Positions 13,048 to 25,161 of a stretch of 64,000 nt of DNA are shown one piece after another (the stretch's first letter is position 1; the number at the start of each line of letters is the position of its first letter). Source of the DNA: Alitta virens (taxonomy: Eukaryota > Annelida > Polychaeta > Phyllodocida > Nereididae); NCBI GenBank assembly GCA_932294295.1, contig OW028580.1, positions 39,589,336 through 39,653,335 of the forward strand. The letters run 5' to 3'. The notes beneath the pieces were generated by a model that was not told the origin of the DNA, searched no databases, and saw only the letters and a list, made by a program, of their open reading frames with translations. A program made the position numbers and the translations under genes.

Positions 13048-16000
13048 TGATTGATCAAAAGCCTTGTCAGAATGCTTAGCCATGTTAGTAAAATGTTAAA
13101 GAAGTTAGCTGATTGACCAAAAGCCTTGTCAGAATGCTTAGCCATGTTAGTAAAATGTTAAAGAAGTTAGCTGATTGACCAAAAGCCTTGTCAGAATGCT
13201 TAGCCATGTTAGTTAAATGTTAAAGAAGTTAGCTGTTTGACCGAAAACCTTGTCAGAATGCTTAGCCATGTTAGTAAAATGTTAAAGAAGTTAGCTGATT
13301 GACCAAAAGCCTTGTCAGAATGCTTAGCCATGTTAGTTAAATGTTAAAGAAGTTAGCTGTTTGACCGAAAACCTTGTCAGAATGCTTAGCCATGTTAGTA
13401 AAATGTTAAAGAAGTTAGCTGATTGACCAAAAGCCTTGTCAGAATGTTTAGCCATGTTAGTTAAATGTTAAAGAAGTTAGCTGTTTGACCGAAAACCTTG
13501 TCAGAATGCTTAGCCATGTTAGTAAAATGTTAAAGAAGTTAGCTGATTGACCAAAAGCCTTGTCAGAATGCTTAGCCATGTTAGTAAAATGTTAAAGAAG
13601 TTAGCTGATTGACCAAAAGCCTTGTCAGAATGCTTAGCCATGTTAGTAAAATGTTAAAGAAGTTAGCTGTTTTGACCGAAAACCTTGTCAGCATGCTTAG
13701 CCATGTTAGTAAAATGTTAAAGAAGTTAGCTGATTGATCAAAAGCCTTGTCAGAATGCTTAGCCATGTTAGTAAAATGTTAAAGAAGTTAGCTGATTGAC
13801 CAAAAGCCTTGTCAGAATGCTTAGCCATGTTAGTAAAATGTTAAAGAAGTTAGCTGTTTTGACCGAAAACCTTGTCAGCATGCTTAGCCATGTTAGTAAA
13901 ATGTTAAAGAAGTTAGCTGATTGATCAAAAGCCTTGTCAGAATGCTTAGCCATGTTAGTAAAATGTTAAAGAAGTTAGCTGTTTTGACCGAAAACCTTGT
14001 CAGAATGTTTAGCCATGTTAGTAAAATGTTAAAGAAGTTAGCTGTTTTAACCGAAAACCTTGTCAGAATGCTTAGCCATGTTAGTAAAATGTTAAAGAAG
14101 TTAGCTGATTGACCAAAAGCCTTGTCAGAATGCTTAGCCATGTTAGTAAAATGTTAAAGAAGTTAGCTGATTGACCAAAAGCCTTGTCAGAATGCTTAGT
14201 CATGTTAGTAAAATGTTAAAGAAGTTAGCTGATTGACCAAAAGCCTTGTCAGAATGCTTAGCCATGTTAATAAAATGTTAAAGAAGTTAGCTGTTTTGAC
14301 CGAAAGCCTTGTCAGAATGCTTAGTCATGTTAGTAAAATGTTAAAGAAGTTAGCTGATTGACCAAAAGCCTTGTCAGAATGCTTAGCCATGTTAGTAAAA
14401 TGTTAAAGAAGTTAGCTTTTTGACCGAAAGCCTTGTCAGAATGCTTAGCCATGTTAGTTAAATGTTAAAGAAGTTACCTGATTGACCAAAAGCCTTGTCA
14501 GAATGCTTAGCCATGTTAGTGAAATGTTAAAGAAGTTAGCTGATTGACCAAAAGCCTTGTCAGAATGCTTAGCCATGTTAGTTAAATGTTAAAGAAGTTA
14601 GCTGATTGACCAAAAGCCTTGTCAGAATGCTTAGCCATGTTAGTGAAATGTTAAAGAAGTTAGCTGATTGACCAAAAGCCTTGTCAGAATGCTTAGCCAT
14701 GTTAGTTAAATGTTAAAGAAGTTAGCTGATTGACCAAAAGCCTTGTCAGAATGCTTAGCCATGTTAGTGAAATGTTAAAGAAGTTAGCTGATTGACCAAA
14801 AGCCTTGTCAGAATGCTTAGCCATGTTAGTGAAATGTTAAAGAAGTTAGCTGATTGACCAAAAGCCTTGTCAGAATGCTTAGCCATGTTAGTTAAATGTT
14901 AAAGAAGTTACCTGATTGACCAAAAGCCTTGTCAGAATGCTTAGCCATGTTAGTGAAATGTTAAAGAAGTTAGCTGATTGACCAAAAGCCTTGTCAGAAT
15001 GCTTAGCCATGTTAGTAAAATGTTAAAGAAGTTAGCTGTTTTGACCAAAAGCCTTGTCAGAATGCTTAGCCATGTTAGTAAAATGTTAAAGAAGTTAGCT
15101 GATTGACCAGAAGCCTTGTCAGAATGCCTAGCCATGTTAGTAAAATGTTAAAGAAGTTAGCTGATTGACCAGAAGCCTTGTCAGAATGCCTAGCCATGTT
15201 AGTAAAATGCTAAAGAAGTTAGCTGATTGACAAAAAGCCTTGTCAGAATGCTTAGCCATGTTAGTAAAATGTTAAAGAAGTTAGCTGATTGACCAGAAGC
15301 CTTGTCAGAATGCCTAGCCATGTTAGTAAAATGCTAAAGAAGTTAGCTGATTGACCAAAAGCCTTGTCAGAATGCTTAGCCATGTTAGTAAAATGTTAAA
15401 GAAGTTAGCTGATTGACCAGAAGCCTTGTCAGAATGCCTAGCCATGTTAGTAAAATGCTAAAGAAGTTAGCTGATTGACCAAAAGCCTTGTCAGAATGCT
15501 TAGCCATGTTAGTAAAATGTTAAAGAAGTTAGCTGATTGACCAAAAGCCTTGTCAGAATGTTTAGCCATGTTAGTTAAATGTTAAAGAAGTTAGCTGATT
15601 GACCAAAAGCCTTGTCAGAATGCTTAGCCATGTTAGTAAAATGTTAAAGAAGTTAGCTGATTGACCAGAAGCCTTGTCAGAATGCCTAGCCATGTTAGTA
15701 AAATGCTAAAGAAGTTAGCTGATTGACCAGAAGCCTTGTCAGAATGCTTAGCCATGTTATTAAAATGTTAAAGAAGTTAGCTGATTGACCAGAAGCCTTG
15801 TCAGAATGCTTAGCCATGTTAGTTAAATGTTAAAGAAGTTAGCTGATTGACCAAAAGCCTTGTCAGAATGCTTAGCCATGTTAGTTAAATGTTAAAGAAG
15901 TTAGCTGATTGACCAAAAGCCTTGTCAGAATGCTTAGCCATGTTAGTTAAATGTTAAAGAAGTTAGCTGATTGACCAAAAGCCTTGTCAGAATGCTTAGC

Positions 16001-16191
16001 CATGTTAGTAAAATGTTAAAGAAGTTAGCTGATTGACCAAAAGCCTTGTCAGAATGCTTAGCCATGTTAGTAAAATGTTAAAGAAGTTAGCTGTTTTGAC
16101 CGAAAGCCTTGTCAGAATGCTTAGCCATGTTAGTAAAATGTTAAAGAAGTTAGCTGTTTTGACCGAAAGCCTTGTCAGAATGTTTAGCCAT
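13048..16191. repeat. 62/63-bp satellite-like array (about 50 units)
   Basis: Head-to-tail units of 62 bp (core ccttgtcagaatgcttagcc and atgttaaagaagttagct). Some are 63 bp with the variant junction ttttgaccgaaaacc. Higher-order patterns change along the array: 187-bp triplets (62+62+63) around 13581-13953; 124-bp pairs alternating gttagttaaatg and gttagtgaaatg around 14450-14940; and 124-bp pairs with accagaagcc/gcctagcc around 15110-15720. Open frames on both strands in this region follow from unit length and are not genes. The array ends about 330 bp before the FN2 gene start. Confidence 0.97.
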
Positions 16192-16522
16192 GCAATATTG
16201 GCTATCATAGGCCAACATACTTTGTAGTACCCACTCATTTTTTTTTCAAGTGATGGATGTGTACACTTATATGCACTTATATATCCGACAATCCTAATTA
16301 GTATACATGCAATTAATTTTATTATATAATCACACAAATTATAACCCTGAAAAAACTTCATTGGCATGCGTGACTGGTGTCCTATTTTATTAACATAGAC
16401 ATGATCAATAAAACATGCTATGGAAATATCATTTTTAATTTAAGTTACAGGACGGTTTAACTGACACCATGTGCATTTTTGAGTTAATTGTTAACTTGTA
16501 AAACAATTTGGAAGTAACTAAA
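16192..16522. other. Probable promoter/5' UTR region of FN2 gene
   Basis: AT-rich gap between the satellite array and the ATG at 16523. No clear TATA box can be assigned. Confidence 0.3.
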
Positions 16523-19500
16523 ATGGCTACGTTTGGAATTTTCCTTTCTACATGCATTTTGATTTGTAAGTAAACCATCAAATGTAATTTTTCAGTCGAA
16601 GTTAATGAAGATTTTAATATTCAAAATGAATGTGTAATATTATAAGTTTTAGTGTAATATATAATGAAACAGGCAAAAGAAGGATTATTGATCATAAGTA
16701 GTTTCTAGAGTAGTTATTAAAAAAAAAAACAAAAAAAAAACAAGGTATTGACAAGAAACTGTTCTTAAATGAGTGGTAAGCAAATCAGTTGACCAGTTTA
16801 CTGATATAAATTGGGTCAGTTAGATAATTGAGCACAAATATAATGTTAAACATTCAGTTTATAGATTTTAACTTATTGATTCTCTATATCTTTCTTTCGG
16901 AAACATATCATTGACTTATCAAGTTTGTTCACTGTGGTGGATAGGCACCTTCCTTTTGAAATAAGCAAAATATTACCGTTTAATTTGTGCTAAATCAGCT
17001 AATTTATCTTTTAATAATTTCACTGGTGACAGTCATCCTTTTCAGCAGGCATATCTCCAAACGAAGTCCAACCACTGGATTCCGGGTTCGACTCCCGGTC
17101 GAGCCTAAGTTGGATGGCTGTTTCATCCTTCGTCTCATTGCCATGGTCCCTGCCTGTCCTAATTAGCCCATCAAGTGCAGAAATACAGGACGTAAAGCCC
17201 TAATCCACCCTCCCACCACCCAAAAAACATCATGTGAATCTAGGAATCCCATAAGCTGAGGGACTGTCTTGGCCAATGAGAGTTCTGGATCAATGTGAAG
17301 TCATCTGGAGTTTCCAAGTCTATCGCATCAGCTGTAAGGAGCTTCTTATTTCAACTTGTCATGTAAATATCTAATTTACATTTTTCAGTTGTTGAGGCAT
17401 ATCCTGAAATTAAGAATATCAGCCACCCGGAACCATTGATAGGGAAAGGTAGGTACTAAAGAACACATCATCATTTTGTTTTGTTTGTTTTTGCTGATTT
17501 TGTGGTTTGAAGTGTAATATAAATGCATGTTTTATCGTCTATAGTATCGGACCAGGACTCATGCAAAAGTAAGAAATATATCCCTCTTTATTTTTGTCGT
17601 ACCTCTGTTTAAATTCTCTAATCTGTGGTTAGCAAATTCAGATTGCTAAAACGTTTGCTCAATGTTTTACCAGAAAATCGATATTAAAGATTTTAAAAGT
17701 TTTTATATTATTTATCATACTTAACTGCACTTATGAACTGTTGTCCATCTTGTTTGTTTAAAAAAATTTCTTAATATCTTTTGAATCTTGTTTCTAAATA
17801 AATGTATCATTTTCTGGTGGCATATTTAGGGGTCAGATGCTTAATGATTTATCTGTTTTTACTCATTTGTTTTGCAAGGTGACATAATATTTTTGTACAA
17901 AACCGTGTATTTTGGCTTGCTTGGAAAATGCTAAGCTCTGTATTTAAGCATGCTTTTATCTGTCCACTATTGGCCAAATGCTGGCCATGAAAACTAAGGA
18001 TGCTGAACGAATACAGAATGGTGATTATTCATAACTGTATTCTGCGCAAGTGTATGTAAGTTTTGGGGCTCGATTGTATGTATTTCAATGATAAAATAGG
18101 ATGTGCATCTTCCCAACGCAAGCCCTCATCCTCCGCACAGCTCCGGGCGGCCTTGTAAGATTTCACGGCAATGTCGAGGTTTTTTTCACTGTGGCCCGTT
18201 GTCGGTAAATACGGGTGTGACTAAGTAGGTCAGTCAATGCAAGCATTTCAAAAGATTCAAGAGTCACTGCAGGCCACATTGCCCTGATATAAAATGACAC
18301 ATTCCATAAACATTACCGCTTTGATTTGGTGCTCCACAGATCGTCGCGACCAATCAGATAAGTATGAATAAACCAGTAAATTCCGCCTATTTCTAGCAAG
18401 GCCGCCTAGCGTAGCTACACGAAGATTGCGAGCTTGCTTTTGGAAGATGTAGTCCCTGACGTCACCTAATAAGCTTAGTCATTTCTATTGCTCTTTGGAA
18501 TGGTTTAAATTCTGACAGTGTCGGTATATTTTTTGGTGTCCCTTTAAATAGAGACAATTCCATCAGTAAATATTTTTCCTTTCCTTTAGTGATGACACTA
18601 TCCGGTCATCCTTGTGTGCTACCCTTTACATACAAAGGGGGCAGTTTCACCAACTGTACTAATGTGGACCACCCAGGGATGAAATGGTGCAGTCTGACGG
18701 CTAACTATGACACAGATGGACAATGGTCAAAATGCACTGCAGTCCACTGTGACAGTAAGTTAATTGGCTTATTAGACTTAGAATTAGAATCTTAGACAGA
18801 CAGACGGATAGATAGATAGATAGTTATATAGATAGATAGATAGGGAGGTACCCAACGAACACAGGATGTCCTGAAAACGTTGTGAGATGGTTGTCTTATG
18901 GAAAGTTTTCCGAGAACCATCAAAAAAACATTTGGAAAATGTTTGGTAACATTGTTTCAATTGGACTTTTTTGAAATGTTTCCAGCAAACAACTAAAAAA
19001 CGTTTTTTAAACATTTTATAAAATTGTTTTATTCTGACTTTCCTGAAATGTTTCCAGCAAACGGCCAAAATAGGTTTTCCAAACGTTTTATAAGATTGTT
19101 TTACTTGGAAATTCTTAGAATATTTCTCCGAAACCGCCAAAAAATGTGTTATGAAGTTGTTTTACTTGGACATTCTTACACCGTTTCTAGCAAACGGCCA
19201 AAACACGTTTTCAAACAAGTAGTCCTGCAATGATTAGAAAACTTCCATAGAAGTTGATTAAAAAATGTTTGGGAAGCATAATACAAACTTGTTTTAACGG
19301 TATCTTATATTACCCCTTCCAGCAAATGTCCGAATATTGTCAGGAAAATGTCTCATATAATTATTCAATAACACACTGACAATCCTGTGGAATAGAATCT
19401 GAACACACTGAAAATCCTGTGGAGTAGAGAGTAAAAACCGCTACTCTCTTTAACTTTTGCCTTGTACCAGAATGACTACTTCCCCTGTCTACAAGTCGAC

Positions 19501-22500
19501 CCCTTACCCCTTCTATAGTCTAGTGATGTTATATTGCCGAGCCCAGCAAGGGTCTACATAATCTCATTGAGATTCACTCACCAAATGTCCGGCACAACTA
19601 TCTCAGTCACTTTTGACCTGTGGTCACTGATTCAAAGATGCTCAATAACATCCTAAGAAGTCAAAACACAATAAATTGGGTATTTTAGCACTTTTCTGCA
19701 GTAGTGCATGTGCTTAGCAATCTAGAAATGTAGGTCGTTTCAGTTTCCAGGAACCCTGAAGATTCAGAGACAGCTACTTCCCCATAGTCTTTTCGAAATT
19801 AATGCCTCGAAGTCCTCAGTAATTGGGTGGGTCTAAGTTATGTTTACAGTTAGTTTCATAAAATACGGTCAATTTTAGATAGCTGTAGCCACCTATTCCT
19901 GGCTGTAGCTATAACTGGCTAAAGCTAGCCTCTTCTGGCTGATAATCAGTTTACACATACTACCACTGAAAAAGTATAAACCATGGAAAATGTAAGAAAT
20001 GTATCTAATATATCATTAATATGTACTTTTAGATTCGGCTTTGAGTAGCCAGGTATAGCCAGACAGTTCCGTTCAGTGGCAGGTAGCATTGTATAGCAGA
20101 AGTTGTCTGGCTTTGTCTATGTTCAATTTGACAGGTCGTATTTAATGAAACTAACTGCATATCTGATGTCTCAATGCTACTGGTTATTAAGCTTAGTCAG
20201 CTTATATGACCAGCTGCCATAGGAAGACGTAATGGTGAGATGATAAGGCTGGAGTCCACATGTGTTACTGTCTGATTAATGGATAGGTGGTCTAAATGGT
20301 GAGAATGATTACCCCAGTAGAAAGCTCTATCATATTACACATAATATTTGCATTATATTGTCAAAAATATCACTTATGAGGCAGTCTTTCAAAACAAATA
20401 TTTTCGATGTTATAAACGGGTGATTTATGACTGATCTTGAAATTTTGTAAATGATTTAAGATACCATAAGAAATTCTTGTTATTAACTTATGTTTTTAAT
20501 TTTTTTTTCCACGCTCATCTCCACGATAGACTGCAAAGGTAAGTTCTGAAAAACAACTGATAGTAAATGAGTTTTCGAATGTCTCTTATATATTTGCAAA
20601 TTGACACAATACGTAAATATTCACGCATCAATAATGTTACAAGGTAATATTGGTTATATCCCGAGTAGGAGGGAGGCAGCTAACATTTTTGTTGGTTATG
20701 TCCCGACTCCGAAACAACTTATACTCCACTAGACATAACGAAAATGTTAGTTAACTCCTAACTATAAGGGATATAACTAACTTATACTAAACATAACAAA
20801 AATGTTAGTCAACTCCCAACTATGAGGGATATAACTAACTTATACTCCACTAGACATAACAAAAATGTTAGTCAACTCCCAACTATGAGGGATATAACTA
20901 ACTTATACTCCACTAGACATAACAAAAATGTTAGTTAACTCCCAACTATGAGGGATATAACTAACTTATACTCCACTAGACATAACAAAAATGTTAGTCA
21001 ACTCCCAACTATGAGGGATATAACTAACTTATACTCCACTAGACATAACAAAAATGTTAGTCAACTCCTGACTATGAGGGATATAACTAACTTATACTCC
21101 ACTAGACATAACAAAAATGTTAGTCAACTCCCAACTATGAGGGATATAACTAACTAATACTCCACTAGACATAACAAAAATGTTAGTTAACTCCCAACTA
21201 TGAGGGATATAACTAACTTATACTCCACTAGACATAACAAAAATGTTAGTTAACTCCCAACTATGAGGGATATAACTAACTTATACTCCACTAGACATAA
21301 CAAAAATGTTAGTTAACTCCCAACTATGAGGGATATAACTAACTTATACTCCACTAGACATAACAAAAATGTTAGTTAACTCCCAACTATGAGGGATATA
21401 ACTAACTTATACTCCACTAGACATAACAAAAATGTTAGTTAATTCAACTATGAGGGATATAACTAACTTATACTACCTAGACATATTGCTAATTTGTTTG
21501 ATTTGTTTAACTGTTGTATTTAAGCAATTAAAGTACAGTTTGCACTCATTTCGTTTGTTATATCCCTCCTGAGAACAACATAAAAGTTCACGTGGTGGAG
21601 CATTATGTTAATTTTTTCTGCATGTTAGGAGGCTCCAGATAGAATTCATGGACTTCTTATTTAACTGAACAACATATTGTATATCCACTCAACTTAACTT
21701 TATCGGGAAATAATGGTCACCCCAGACATTTGTCCAATAAACTTTATTTTTCAATTTTCCCTTTTTCCATAGTAGTTCTTTTATATGATTTATCCAGGCA
21801 GCTGAGTGGCCTAATGGTTAGAAGGCTTGATGGCAATTCTTTTGCTAGTTTACCAGATTGACTGAAATACAAACAAATTTGCCTAATAGCCTGGCTTATG
21901 GCATTGAATGTCTAACAGTGAAATTGCATATCAATTAGTTTAGTTTGCATTGATTACACTCAATTCTTAAACAAATATATTGGCCAATCAGGGAAACGCA
22001 TACAAAATGTAATCACTTAGAATAAGAGAATTGTTTTTGTGTATAATATTGCCATTTTTGAGGTAAGAAATCATGTTTTTGAACTGGCCCCATCATTGAA
22101 GGCAGTTGCATAGGGGGAGTAAAAGCTGTTCTTGACAAAGCCAGTAGCCTTGGTCTTATTGTATGCTAACTTGCCAAGTGCTGTCATGATGGCAAATGCC
22201 TGTGGTTTTACACTTCATATCACATACCAGTACAAATTTATCTGTGAAAATTGGTTTGGCATAGATGCTACACCATTACTTTACCCCTTGACAACTGTTA
22301 GGGCGTTAACTGCCGCCACTTGTACGCGCGAGGGAAAGTGAAGGTGCGACAGACAAAATAGGCCTGCTGCACCCCCCCCCCCCCCCCCCCACCAAGAGGT
22401 CCATGGTTTGAATACTGAGCACTCCTATATTCGACATTTCTATCCATTTGTGCTGCTTTATGCCATTTATGAAAAAAAAAAATAAAATTTTTTTTTTTAT

Positions 22501-23537
22501 ATATATGACAGAAAAACAGGTAGACGTTTATTTTGAATTAATTAGAATGCATATGATTTTGCTTCAGTACATACAGTAGAAGGCCATACCTGCAGATTGC
22601 CCTTTGGCTACAAGGGGGTGACTTACCAGTACTGCACTGATGTGGAACATAACAGGCCTTGGTGTGCTGACGATGTGGGACGCTGGGGAAATTGTGGACC
22701 CTCCCACTGTGGAGGCAAGTTCAAATCTGATACCAATAAATGATTAAATACAGCAGCTGTCTGATGTTTAAAGCCCTGCACAGCTTGTCAAAAAGTCCTG
22801 GATTCGAATCTCAGCTAGTTTTTTGTTTATAGATTTCATTTCATGCTTCTTACTGTTAAAGTACATTATAAAGCTGTCTAGCATAATTTCGAAAAGTCCT
22901 GTTCTCTCATTTCCCAAATCATATATATTATTAAATTTATCAATATTTATTTCTTTCATTGCAGAATGCATTGGTAAGTACTAATTAATTGGCGTAAGAA
23001 GTTGCACAGGTGCAAGATAAGAAGTCCATTGTAATCTGCCTAATTTATTATTATCTAAAATAACCACAAAAAAGAAAAAAAAAATCTATCTACTGGATGC
23101 TTCAGATTTGTACTAAACACATAAACATCAAAACTGCCTTGTTGATTTACAGATAATTAAGTCGAAATTAATTATTAAAATAATATGTAATTAAAGGCAA
23201 CAAATTAAAGGAATATAACAAAAGCCTTTGGTAGACTATTATTATATTATTATAATGATCATGTAAATAATTATTGAACATGATCATAAATTCTTTATGA
23301 TTCATCTTATCACAACTAACATTATCCAAAAGCTATAACAAATTAATAAGAGGTTTGTTTTATTTAATTCCAGTCAGGAGCGACACATGGGGACTCTGTG
23401 TCTTCCCGTTTACCTACAAAAATGTATGGTATACGTACTGCACCCTGGTTGACTCCAAATTACCTTGGTGCAGTTATACCACTTACTACAGTGGACAATG
23501 GGGATTCTGTAAGCATACGGAATGCACTGCCACCTAG
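16523..23537 (+). CDS. Secreted protein with three fibronectin type II domains
   Basis: Eight coding exons: 16523-16565, 17389-17448, 17545-17568, 18590-18754, 20530-20538, 22577-22714, 22965-22973 and 23374-23537, all joined in phase 1, 612 nt in total (203 aa). The start gives a signal peptide (MATFGIFLSTCILI then FVEA) and a short linker. FN2 modules follow: HPCVLPFTYKGG...WSKC, HTCRLPFGYKG...WGNC and GLCVFPFTYKN...WGFC. Two 9-nt microexons encode Asn-Cys-Lys and Glu-Cys-Ile linkers. All donors are GT except GC at 22715. FN2 modules bind collagen/gelatin or choline phospholipids, and small FN2-only secreted proteins resemble binder-of-sperm proteins in layout. A non-coding last exon probably starts at 24025, with AATAAA at 24268. 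Substrate unknown. Confidence 0.8.
17057..17230 (+). mobile_element. tRNA-derived SINE (family A) in FN2 intron
   Basis: A perfect B-box GGTTCGACTCC lies near 17085, followed by a body (gtccctgcctgtcctaatta) shared with the minus-strand copy at 28394-28556. Two independent copies with the same body and tRNA-like head make this a SINE family. Confidence 0.7.
18120..18445. mobile_element. Possible fold-back element in FN2 intron
   Basis: GGCGGCCTTG near 18147 and its reverse complement CAAGGCCGCC near 18400 bracket a GC-richer stretch, with weaker inverted similarity around them. The boundary and target duplication are not clear. Confidence 0.3.
18796..18842 (+). repeat. GATA microsatellite
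   Basis: Run of gata/gaca tetranucleotides directly after the first FN2 exon's donor region. Confidence 0.9.
18880..19250 (+). repeat. Diverged tandem repeat (about 67 bp) in FN2 intron
   Basis: Roughly five diverged units share words such as gtttccagcaaacggccaaaa and aaacgttttataagattg. Intronic and non-coding. Confidence 0.7.
19847..20157. mobile_element. 311-bp MITE with about 20-bp inverted ends
   Basis: The left end CAGTTAGTTTCATAAAATAC matches the reverse complement of the right end with one change (ATTAAATAC). The interior is rich in the word 'agcc/ggct' (tagctgtagccacc, ctggctgtagct). No coding frame; the target-site duplication is not resolved. Confidence 0.6.
20185..20290 (+). repeat. 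Dispersed repeat, second copy near 34560
   Basis: A stretch with gagatgataaggct and gtccac is diverged from but clearly similar to 34560-34680. Likely a SINE tail or other short interspersed repeat. Confidence 0.4.
20717..21479 (+). repeat. 63-bp minisatellite in FN2 intron (about 12 units)
   Basis: Units of 63 bp (cttatactccactagacata, then tgttag and atgagggatataac) are tandemly repeated with few changes. A partial inverted copy (taacatttttgttggttatg) lies just before, at 20676-20702, and gttatatccc occurs outside the array on both sides (about 20652 and 21556). This suggests that the array sits inside a larger fold-back element. Because 63 is divisible by three, one frame stays open, but there is no sign that it is a gene. 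Confidence 0.9.
21797..21850 (+). mobile_element. tRNA-like SINE head fragment
   Basis: TGGCCTAATGGTTAG is A-box-like. No B-box partner is clear. Fragment within an FN2-gene intron. Confidence 0.3.
21851..22560. other. Intron sequence with homopolymer runs
   Basis: Part of the FN2-gene intron. It contains a C run (about 22371-22391) and A/T runs (about 22470-22500). Nothing else is supported. Confidence 0.5.
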
Positions 23538-23569
23538 ATGATCAGGTAATTAAAAAGGAAGGAAGGAAT

Positions 23570-23770
23570 TAATGAATAAGGAAGAGGGAATTAATGAATA
23601 AGGCAGGAAGGATAGATAGATAGATATATAGATAGATAGTTAGATAAGATAGATAGATAGGTAGATAGGTAGATGGATAGGTAGATGGATAGATAGATGG
23701 ATAGATGGATATATGAATTGATGGACAGATGAATAGACAGATGGATAGTTAGATAGATAGAAAGATACCT
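23570..23770 (+). repeat. GATA/GGAT microsatellite
   Basis: About 200 bp of gata, ggta and ggat tetranucleotides after the last FN2 coding exon. Confidence 0.9.
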
Positions 23771-24024
23771 TTCAGTATGATAAACCATCTTTCTTTTTTT
23801 TAATTAATTATTTTTTTCACAAACCCATCCAAATGCGATGCACAATGAATCATGAATGATTGTATGAATGAATTCATGGTTGAATGAAGTAATGAATGAA
23901 TTAATTAACTAATTTGTACATTGACTTAATGAATAGATAACTCAAGTCTATACTCTATAATAATTTTGTGCTGGAAATTCATGTCATATACAATCATAAT
24001 TGCTGTGTTCTTTTGTTTTCAGCA

Positions 24025-24290
24025 ATTATTCCTGCGAAGAGTGGAAGACCCGTTTATAACCAACTTTTAAATTTTGATAAATTCCTTAGCAATATTTCAA
24101 TTCTGTCCATTATGTTTTGGCCATCTATCGCCATTACTTAGCTGTCGAAATTTTACTGCATAACAAAAAGATTTTCCATTGTACTTAACTTCTTAATAAT
24201 TATGTATGATGCATTTGTTGTAACACGTCGACATAAACAACTTGATAATTTATTTATTTATGCTGTTAATAAATCCATAGATAAAACAGA
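24025..24290 (+). other. Probable 3' UTR exon of FN2 gene
   Basis: A good acceptor (ttgttttcag) precedes 24025. A donor (GTAATT) lies at 23546, nine bases after the stop codon, and AATAAA lies at 24268-24273. Together they suggest that a spliced non-coding last exon ends near 24290. Confidence 0.45.
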
Positions 24291-24495
24291 ACACTATGAA
24301 TATATTTCCTGATTCCCAAAATGCTCACATTTGCCAAATTCAGCAGAATAAACTAATCACCCCTGAATTGTTGTTGTTCTTCAATGTTGACAAATGAAAA
24401 CTAAAACTTTGCACTTCAAAACAGATAATTGTTTCGCTGGTGTCCACTCAATAGTTTGCTAAAAATCAGCCAGGATATGGTTCGTCCTGAAGCCC

Positions 24496-25080
24496 CCCTT
24501 CACACATAGCCGGATCAGACGACGGAGTGTCCCGGAGTATCACTCCGGAATGCTCCATGCAATACCATGTAGACCTCAAGTTTATTTCCGGCATTGTCCG
24601 GGGCGATCTGGGGTGATCCGGGACCACCGTGGGCCTCCGGGGAAAAATTTAACATGTTCAATTTTTCATGTCGGAGGTCCCGGAGTAATTTAATCCGTGT
24701 TGATCCGTGTAGATTCCCAGTAGACTCCGCCGATCTCCAGGAATCTCCGTATTGACCCGGTATACTTTGTGTTATCTCCGGCGTCAACCGGGCATGAAAA
24801 ATTCACCACCATGTACGCCGGAGAGTAAAAGGACCAACACGGTTCCATACAAATGAACACGGTGTAAAGACCGGTAATATCCGCGAAGGCACCGTGTAAA
24901 ATCCGGTTCACTCCGCACTCTTCCAGGACAGTCGTGTTAGCTCCTTGTTGACACCGTATTGCCATCGTGTAAATCTCTTTTTTGTTGACATTTAACAGCT
25001 CTTTGATCCCGGACACCCCCGGAGTGAAAGAAATTTTACTCCGGGACACTTCGGCGTCTGATCCGGCTATGTGTGAAGGG
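24496..25080. mobile_element. 585-bp MITE with 44-bp terminal inverted repeats
   Basis: The left 44 bp (24496-24539, starting CCCTTCACACATAGCCGGAT) match the reverse complement of 25037-25080 with two differences. The interior is GC-rich with many ccgg/ctccgg words and no transposase. The flanks offer only CCC on both sides as a possible target duplication, so the superfamily is left open. Confidence 0.85.
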
Positions 25081-25161
25081 CCCTTGAGACAGTGATTGTC
25101 CAAGGCAACCAACATAATTTTTCGATTATACAATTATTGTCGAAAGCTAAACAATATTATA

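Noticed and set aside
13048..16191. CRISPR-like array or repeat-protein gene
   Set aside because: Units are contiguous with no unique spacers, and 62-bp units break the frame every copy. The open frames on both strands are by-products of the repeat.
13028..16205. Terminal inverted repeat (ggccaatat / atattggc) around the 62-bp array
   Set aside because: Only about 8 bp match; too short to separate from chance.
24515..25133. Protein-coding gene in the GC-rich stretch
   Set aside because: The frames lie within a MITE and depend on its internal repeats; no domain or splice evidence.
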